Part shown: piece by piece, positions 58,719-64,000 of the stretch
Position numbering within the stretch: position 1 is the stretch's first letter
How the letters are laid out: each line of letters opens with the position of its first letter
From: Lyngbya sp. HA4199-MV5
Lineage (GTDB): Bacteria > Cyanobacteriota > Cyanobacteriia > Leptolyngbyales > Leptolyngbyaceae
DNA length: 64,000 nucleotides
NCBI GenBank assembly: GCA_019359375.1
Contig: JAHHHL010000008.1
Coordinates: 1 to 64,000 of the forward strand
Direction of reading: 5' to 3'
The notes under the pieces: model-generated
Databases searched by the model: none
Seen by the model: the letters and a program-made list of their open reading frames with translations, nothing else
Told to the model about the DNA's origin: nothing
Made by a program: the position numbers and the translations under genes

Positions 58719-59423
58719 ATGGCACTACACGAAGACCTGACGGCGATCGTTGATCGCAAGCATCTCTTGACCCATCCGTTCTATATCGCCTGGACTGAAG
58801 GCAAACTCACCCGCAGCCACCTGAAGCACTACGCCATCCAGTATTTTCAGAATGTGCTGGCGTTTCCAACCTATTTGAGCGCGGTACATTTCAACACGCT
58901 GCATGTGGATCAGGCGATCGCGGTGCGCCAGGAAATTCTCGAAAACCTGATTGAAGAAGAGCGTGGCGAAACTAACCATCCTGCTCTGTGGCAGCGCTTT
59001 GCTCAAGCGCTTGGGGCAACAGATGCAGAACTAACCGCAACGTCTGCGCTGGAAACGACCACCAACCTAGTCAATACATTCCGCCATCTCTGCCTGACTT
59101 CGCCTTTTTATGCGGGATTAGCTGCGCTCTATGCTTACGAATCGCAAATTCCCGCGATCGCAGCCGTCAAAGTCGATGGACTGAAGCAGTTCTACGGCAT
59201 GACCAATCCCGACGACTACCAGTTTTTCACGGTGCATCAGCAGGCAGATGTATGGCACACTGCGACCTCACAGAAGTTGATTGAGCAGTACGCAGACACG
59301 CCTGAGAAACAAGCCGAAGTGCTTCAGGTTGCTGAAAAAGCCGCAGATGCGCTCTGGCAATTTCTGGATGGCGTGTATGAAACCTACTGCCAGGACGTGA
59401 TGGCTGCACCCGTAGCCGCATAG
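58719..59423 (+). CDS. CADD-like (TenA/PqqC-fold) dimetal oxygenase family protein
   Basis: 234-residue all-helical protein of the heme-oxygenase-like fold: HPFYIAWTEGKLTRSHLKHYAIQYFQNVLAF near the N terminus (in parts), ENLIEEERGETNHPALW, and ALYAYESQIP and HQQADVWHT, supplying Glu/His metal ligands. It matches the group of Chlamydia CADD, a self-sacrificing enzyme that makes p-aminobenzoate from its own tyrosine, and its Tyr-containing N-terminal helices are present. A folate-related role is therefore likely, but not certain. Confidence 0.8.
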   Translation: MALHEDLTAIVDRKHLLTHPFYIAWTEGKLTRSHLKHYAIQYFQNVLAFPTYLSAVHFNTLHVDQAIAVRQEILENLIEEERGETNHPALWQRFAQALGATDAELTATSALETTTNLVNTFRHLCLTSPFYAGLAALYAYESQIPAIAAVKVDGLKQFYGMTNPDDYQFFTVHQQADVWHTATSQKLIEQYADTPEKQAEVLQVAEKAADALWQFLDGVYETYCQDVMAAPVAA

Positions 59424-59579
59424 GCAGACGATGCAAAAACCGGGGTTCTTCACGATCTCACGCTTACATATGCAGATGGTGTCTAGAAGCCCGGTTTCTC
59501 TCAACTTAGCGGTCTTTGTCCTGTCCTGTTTTAAGCTTGCCGCTTTAAGATTGCTGAAGGTGCCCGGACTGAAATAGCC

Positions 59580-60665
59580 TTAAACAGCCTGCTTGGAAGC
59601 CAATTGATCCTTCAGGTCAGCAGGTGCGATCGCCCCATATTCCGTAATGATGGCGTTGATCAGGGCGGCTGGTGTGACATCAAACGCCGGGTTGTAAAAC
59701 TCAGCGCCAACGGGGCACAAAAGCGTTTCACCAACGGTATGCACTTCGCCAGGATCGCGTTCTTCGATCGGAATCTGGCTACCATCGGCGATCGCAAAGT
59801 CGATCGTGGACAACGGTGCTGCCACAAAAAACGGAATGTTGTGTGCCTTGGCGACGAGTGCCACACTGTAAGTACCAATTTTGTTGGCGGCATCACCATT
59901 GGCGGCAATGCGATCGGCTCCCACGACTACGGCATCAATCATGCCTCGCTGCATACAGTGTGCTGCCATGTTGTCCGTAATCACGGTGACGGGAATCCCT
60001 TCGTGGACGCATTCCCAGGCGGTCAACTTGGCACCCTGCAAACGAGGACGCGTTTCGTCAGCGTAGACTCGTTCTAAACGACCTTCTCGCCACGCGGAGC
60101 GCACAACCCCTAGAGCAGTTCCATAGCCTGCGGTGGCGAGTGCGCCTGCATTGCAATGAGTCAAAATACGGAGCTTTTCAGGACTGGCTGGCAATGCCTG
60201 AAGCCCGTAATCACCAATCAGGTGGCACGTTTGCACATCATCAGCGTTGATTGCCTTTGCCGTATCGAGCAGCGTTTGCTTCAAGTAGTCTACAGGACCA
60301 AGGGTCTGATGGGCGGTTTTGACCATGCGATCGATCGCCCAAAACAAGTTCACTGCGGTGGGACGCGTTGCCCGTAACCGCTGAGCGATCGGCTCCAGTT
60401 GGGCTAAAAACTCGCCGCGATCGCTCGTTTGAATGTCGCGCGCCCCCAGGAAAACCCCGTAAGCAGCCGCTACACCGATCGCAGGCGCACCACGCACAAT
60501 CATGGTTTCGATCGCCCGTGCCATATCGTCGTAACGGTTAATTTCAACCACGCCATATTCGTTCGGCAGGCGAGTCTGGTCAATCAACAAGACATGACCG
60601 CTGAGTGTGTCGGTGGGTGAGCGATCGTTCCAAATAACGGGAAAAACCTGATTGTTAGAAGACAT
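59580..60665 (-). CDS. mtnA: Methylthioribose-1-phosphate isomerase
   Basis: 361 residues. MtnA converts 5-methylthioribose-1-phosphate to the ribulose form in the methionine salvage pathway. The family sequences [35 protein letters not shown] (catalytic Cys), [35 protein letters not shown] (catalytic Asp) and [16 protein letters not shown] are all present (some in parts). ATG 60665 (MSSNNQ) is chosen over 60707. No other salvage gene is nearby. Confidence 0.92.
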   Translation of the reverse strand: MSSNNQVFPVIWNDRSPTDTLSGHVLLIDQTRLPNEYGVVEINRYDDMARAIETMIVRGAPAIGVAAAYGVFLGARDIQTSDRGEFLAQLEPIAQRLRATRPTAVNLFWAIDRMVKTAHQTLGPVDYLKQTLLDTAKAINADDVQTCHLIGDYGLQALPASPEKLRILTHCNAGALATAGYGTALGVVRSAWREGRLERVYADETRPRLQGAKLTAWECVHEGIPVTVITDNMAAHCMQRGMIDAVVVGADRIAANGDAANKIGTYSVALVAKAHNIPFFVAAPLSTIDFAIADGSQIPIEERDPGEVHTVGETLLCPVGAEFYNPAFDVTPAALINAIITEYGAIAPADLKDQLASKQAV

Positions 60666-60760
60666 AGGGATGACAAGGTTGCAACAAACGCAAAGGGAAT
60701 CTCTCACTCATCCTACTAAACGTCTGCACTTACGCGCTTATCTACGCCAGGATTGGGGGG

Positions 60761-60844
60761 AAGGCTGAAGGCTGAAGGCTGAAGGCTAAAAGGCTAAAGG
60801 CTAAAAAGCTGACTTCTGACTTCTGACTCCGCACTCCGCACTCC
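60761..60844. repeat. Heptamer tandem repeats
   Basis: (GGCTGAA) about four times and (GGCTAAA) variants are followed by (CTTCTGA) twice and (CTCCGCA) twice. They lie between mtnA and the SPFH gene. Confidence 0.75.
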
Positions 60845-60862
60845 TCTCCCAGGCTAACCACA

Positions 60863-61612
60863 TTACTCTGATTTGACAGCACCATTGCGGGTTGGCACAG
60901 TGGAACTGAGATCACCAATGACAAACGTATGTTTACCGTTGGAGGCAATTTTGGTGATGGTTTCTAACAGTTGAAAGAACTTAATATTTTCATCGTCTTT
61001 CATTAGTTCTGAAGCGTTTTTCAAAGCTCTAGCTGTGGCAACGGTTGTTCTGGCATTTTCCAGATCGGCTTTTGCTCTAATTTTGGCTTCAAGCTGTTTA
61101 GCAAATAAATCCTGGATCATTTTGGGAAAGGTAATGTCTCGCAGAATCAACTGTTGAATTTCAATACCGTTGGTTGCTAAGCGATTGCTGAGTGCGATCG
61201 GTACGGTTGCAAGTATGTCGTGGCGCTGTTCGTTAACAGCTTCGCTGTCGATCGCCGCAATGACCTGCCTCAAATGCACTTGAGTCAAATTATGGATTAA
61301 TTGCTCTGCTTCATACAATGGATAGTTGCTATTTTGAAAGACATCAAAGGACTCAAGGAAGCGTTGCCCATCACTAATTTTGTATTCAACCAGATAGGAA
61401 AATCGCAACGCAATATTATCGTTGGTAAGTACCTCTTGATTGAGCACGCTGAGCAGCTTGGTGGTAGTAGGAAGTGAAATCGTTTCTAGCTCTGCATTCC
61501 AGTCAAAAAAGCGGTAAATTCCGGGTGAAAGTCGCTGGCTAAATTGATTTTTTCGGTACAAATAACCAATCTGATTTGGCTTGATAGAAATACGCTTGAA
61601 AAGTTTTGCCAT
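60863..61612 (-). CDS. SPFH/band 7 domain protein
   Basis: About 249 residues from ATG 61612 (MAKLFKRISI). The SPFH core is recognised from IKPNQIGYLYRKNQFSQRLSPGIYRFFDW, NDNIALRFSYLVEYKI and GIEIQQLILRDITFP (in parts), followed by a coiled segment rich in Ala/Lys/Arg (AKQLEAKIRAKADLENARTTVATARALKNASE, in parts). No membrane helix is seen. The family forms membrane-associated scaffolds. An upstream extension to 61714 is possible but not family-like. Confidence 0.78.
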   Translation of the reverse strand: MAKLFKRISIKPNQIGYLYRKNQFSQRLSPGIYRFFDWNAELETISLPTTTKLLSVLNQEVLTNDNIALRFSYLVEYKISDGQRFLESFDVFQNSNYPLYEAEQLIHNLTQVHLRQVIAAIDSEAVNEQRHDILATVPIALSNRLATNGIEIQQLILRDITFPKMIQDLFAKQLEAKIRAKADLENARTTVATARALKNASELMKDDENIKFFQLLETITKIASNGKHTFVIGDLSSTVPTRNGAVKSE

Positions 61613-62069
61613 TGATTTATCCGCAATCATAAGCGGAAGAACCCTGAACCGTGAGGAATATTGATTGAGCCAAGCTGCTTGCAGCAAGACGGTATCTTCA
61701 ACATTGCAAGTCACGGCTCAGGTGTGCATGGCACGGTTCTTCCTTGAGGAGATGGAGGTGCTACCAAAGCGCCTGGGAGTTGAACCCTTGGAACTTACCA
61801 TCCGCAATACCCTGTAATGCAGTAAGCTCCAAATTTGATTACAGGTGGCGGTTGGTTTCTACTATAGCCTTGACTCGACGGAATGCATCGGAGAGAGAGG
61901 AACCTGTAACGTCGCCTTCCTTGCTTACGTTCTCGCCTGGTCTTCACTCCTGCCTGATTGGTGAGTGCGATCGCCATTGTGCTGCTTGGCGTGTTTGAAT
62001 CTTCCCGTCTCTCCGTGTCCCTATGTCACCGCGCCAGTCTCACCCGTCAAATAAAAATTGACAGACTAC
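61613..62069. other. Gene-free interval
   Basis: No gene or RNA was recognised between the SPFH gene and MITE copy D. A tRNA-like string (GGTTCAACTCCC on the minus strand near 61780) does not extend into a cloverleaf. Confidence 0.5.
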
Positions 62070-62199
62070 TAGGGGCTATCATCAATGACGACTACACATT
62101 ACTTTCAGCAAGGGTTCCAGCCCCTTAGCCCCGTGTGTTAGGACGGGCGCGAGAATGCTGATATTAAAGGTTTTGGAGCTGAATTCATGACGCGCTCTA
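62070..62199. mobile_element. MITE of about 130 bp, copy D
   Basis: Starts TAGGGGCTATCATCAATG and ends ATTCATGACGCGCTCTA, with TA at both borders, same orientation as copies A and C. It is the most diverged good copy and lies away from any stop codon. Confidence 0.85.
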
Positions 62200-62386
62200 G
62201 CGCGATCGCCTGAACATTGGCGATGAGCTTCACCTATTCCGGTAGGGGCGAACCCTTAAACCTTCTTAAGTTTTTTCGATCGCACAACGGGGTAGAGTCA
62301 AAGACGACTTCTTAAATCACTCCAACGTTTGCAGCGTCCCCTTCCTTGCGAGGCTGCTTGCGCCAGGAGGGAATGACTAATAACTC

Positions 62387-63469
62387 ATGGGAACTCAAAA
62401 ACGAATTGGCATTTTGACGAGTGGTGGCGATTGTGCGGGTTTGAATGCCGTCATTCGTGCCGTTGTGCATCACGCAGTGAATACCTACGGTTGGGAAGTG
62501 TTTGGCATTCGTCAGGCGACGCAGGGGTTAATGGTGCGTCCACCCCTCGCCAGTAGTCTCAGCCCCGATAAAGTAGACCCGTTGCTGACGGCGGGTGGTA
62601 CGATGCTGGGCACCACGAATAAGGGCAACCCGTTTGCGTTTCCGATGCCGGATGGGAGTCTTCGCGATCGCTCCGACGAGATCATTGAAGGCTATCATCT
62701 GCTCGGTTTAGATGCGCTCATTGGCATTGGCGGTGATGGCAGTCTGGCGATTTTGCACCGACTGGCGCAACAGGGCAACTTGAACCTGGTTGGGATTCCC
62801 AAGACCATTGACAATGATGTGGGAGTCACCGAATTGTCGATCGGCTTTGATACGGCAGTTAGCATTGCGACCGAAGCGCTCGATCGCCTGCACTTCACCG
62901 CTGCCAGCCACAGTCGCGTCATGATTTTAGAGGTGATGGGACGGGATGCAGGGCATATTGCCATCAGTGCAGGCATTGCGGGCGGAGCCGATATTATTCT
63001 GATTCCCGAAATTCCCTACACCATCGATGGCATTTGTCAGGCGATTAAAAAACGCCAGGAAGCAGGCAAAAACTACTGCCTGGTGATTGTCGCAGAAGCG
63101 GTTCGCACAGAAGCGGGTGAGTCGGTGACGCTGGACTCTGATCTGGAGCAGTGTCGGTTGGGCGGCATTGGTCAATACCTTTCCAAGCAAATTTGTAGCC
63201 GCATTGATGCCGAAACGCGCGTGACGGTTTTGGGACATATCCAGCGGGGTGGTACGCCGTCACCGCTCGATCGCCTCATTGGGGCAACGTTTGGGGTAGC
63301 AGCCGTCGATCTCATCGCGGAAGAAAAGTACGATCGCGTGGTGACATGGCAGAATCGGCACGTCCGGAGTGTCTCCATTCGTGAAGCGATCGTCCATTAC
63401 GCGGCTGTGAATCCTGAAGGCACGCTGGTCAAAACGGCACGAGGGTTGAATATTTATTTAGGAGATTAA
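62387..63469 (+). CDS. pfkA: 6-phosphofructokinase
   Basis: 360 residues. It phosphorylates fructose 6-phosphate in glycolysis. GILTSGGDCAGLNAVIRA, IGIGGDGSLAILHRL, PKTIDNDV (catalytic Asp), VMGRDAGHIA, and LGHIQRGGTPSPLDR are present. Gly in GGDGS indicates ATP use; Lys in PKTIDND is the residue usually found in pyrophosphate-dependent enzymes, and the mix is typical of a bacterial subgroup. The only good ribosome site (AGGAGG at 62365-62370) is 16 bases before the ATG, and a 14-codon frame starting at 62373 overlaps the start. Confidence 0.92.
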   Translation: MGTQKRIGILTSGGDCAGLNAVIRAVVHHAVNTYGWEVFGIRQATQGLMVRPPLASSLSPDKVDPLLTAGGTMLGTTNKGNPFAFPMPDGSLRDRSDEIIEGYHLLGLDALIGIGGDGSLAILHRLAQQGNLNLVGIPKTIDNDVGVTELSIGFDTAVSIATEALDRLHFTAASHSRVMILEVMGRDAGHIAISAGIAGGADIILIPEIPYTIDGICQAIKKRQEAGKNYCLVIVAEAVRTEAGESVTLDSDLEQCRLGGIGQYLSKQICSRIDAETRVTVLGHIQRGGTPSPLDRLIGATFGVAAVDLIAEEKYDRVVTWQNRHVRSVSIREAIVHYAAVNPEGTLVKTARGLNIYLGD

Positions 63470-63575
63470 AAAAGGAGGACGATCGTGTCAGTGCGGAAGC
63501 AGTACGAATCGCCCCCGCGCTTCACTCTCTAGAGCCTTCGATCGCCCAGAAGCAGAGCTATCGCGCTCCTCACGC

Positions 63576-64000
63576 TTAACGTACTACGACTGTGAGGCTA
63601 TATTCTGCTGCTGTACCTGCATTCTGCTCCTCAGGCACTAACCGCGCGCGCACCCGGTAGTCTCCACTTTGGCGCAGCACCTTTGACCAGTTGCGGCTAC
63701 CGGTGTAAAGGATGCTGCCGTTGGGGGCAAACACTTGTAGCTGTAAAAAGGAACTGGTGCCGACAGTGCTGAGGCTCAGCGTTTGTCCGGCTCTCGCATT
63801 CACCAGGTAGTCACGAGACTGAGCACCTTGCACCTTACCTCCCACCGTCGCGCCTAATGTACCCGGTGCAAACGAGATGCGTTGAGTTGAGGTGCCGCCA
63901 TAGTTGCCTCCCACCCGCAGCAAGTCGCCCCGAACCCAACCGCGTGCGCCAGAATTGGGAAACTCCACAAAGTACCAGCGGTAGCCATCCGGTGCATTGG
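63576..64000 (-). CDS. SH3-domain protein with beta-sandwich C terminus (partial)
   Basis: The frame stays open beyond the window edge, so the N terminus is missing. The visible 141 residues start NAPDGYRWYFVEFPNSGARGWVRGDLLRV, the end of a bacterial SH3 domain (shown in two parts: NAPDGYRWYFVEF and ARGWVRGDLL). After a short linker comes a domain like the pre-peptidase C-terminal beta sandwich: VQGAQSRDYLVNARAGQTLSLSTV, LQVFAPNG, SGDYRVRARL and AEYSLTVVV. It is probably exported and may bind the cell wall. Confidence 0.75.
   Translation of the reverse strand, partial: NAPDGYRWYFVEFPNSGARGWVRGDLLRVGGNYGGTSTQRISFAPGTLGATVGGKVQGAQSRDYLVNARAGQTLSLSTVGTSSFLQLQVFAPNGSILYTGSRNWSKVLRQSGDYRVRARLVPEEQNAGTAAEYSLTVVVR

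Noticed and set aside
61744-61830. Possible tRNA on the minus strand suggested by GGTTCAACTCCC
   Set aside because: The T stem pairs over only three bases, and no anticodon arm or acceptor stem can be formed.

Overview
The window comes from a cyanobacterium. It carries phycobilisome rod genes, bilin reductases, chromophore lyases, a helical carotenoid protein, an NADPH thioredoxin reductase fused to thioredoxin, and a Crr7-type NDH-1 factor, and the octamer GCGATCGC (HIP1) recurs throughout. The gene set matches a freshwater or terrestrial strain that can make phycoerythrobilin and performs type III-like chromatic acclimation. No phycoerythrin structural gene, heterocyst gene, rRNA or tRNA was recognised.

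Bases 1-21400 are a phycobilisome island with three complete phycocyanin operons. On the plus strand (813-4713), cpcB-cpcA-linker-linker-cpcD encodes a phycocyanin from which nearly all sulfur has been removed: apart from initiator Met, only the three bilin-binding Cys remain in five proteins. This is the signature of the Calothrix cpc3 (sulfur-limitation) operon. On the minus strand, cpcB-cpcA-cpcE-cpcF (7783-4891) resembles the constitutive cpc1 set, and cpcB-cpcA-linker-linker-cpcD (19664-16305) resembles the red-light-inducible cpc2 set. Between them lie pebA-pebB, two CpcS/CpeS-family lyases, a HEAT-repeat protein, an AplA-like phycobiliprotein relative, a Uma2 protein, a pentapeptide-repeat protein, and an unusual beta-phycobiliprotein-like protein. 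The last has an antitoxin-like tail and overlaps a PIN-domain toxin gene by four bases. pcyA (21331-20597) follows, with a strong terminator.

Bases 21400-25800 hold a probable light-colour signalling operon: a GAF-PAS histidine kinase (RcaE-like), a single-domain receiver (RcaF-like) and a REC-OmpR-HPt-REC regulator (RcaC-like). Direct repeats of the L-box type (TTGCACA-N4-TTGCACA) lie upstream of both pcyA and the cpc2-like cpcB. The regulator, its likely sites and two targets are therefore adjacent. A helical carotenoid protein and an operon of an unknown protein, an ankyrin protein and a HEAT protein follow.

Bases 28600-64000 are mainly housekeeping or accessory: M23, M15, M19 and M41-like peptidases, a multidomain histidine kinase, sfsA, cysA, an AI-2E permease, a peptide permease, an AEC carrier, an MFS symporter, a lipid kinase, crr7, a secreted TPR-CHAT protein, tatC, a DUF433/DUF5615 pair, two glycosyltransferases, a thioredoxin reductase-thioredoxin fusion, a CADD-like protein, mtnA, an SPFH protein, pfkA and an incomplete SH3-domain gene.

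Repeats are abundant. A MITE of about 130 bp occurs in four good copies, three of which provide the stop codon of the neighbouring gene. Heptamer tandem repeats and several palindromic intergenic families are also present.
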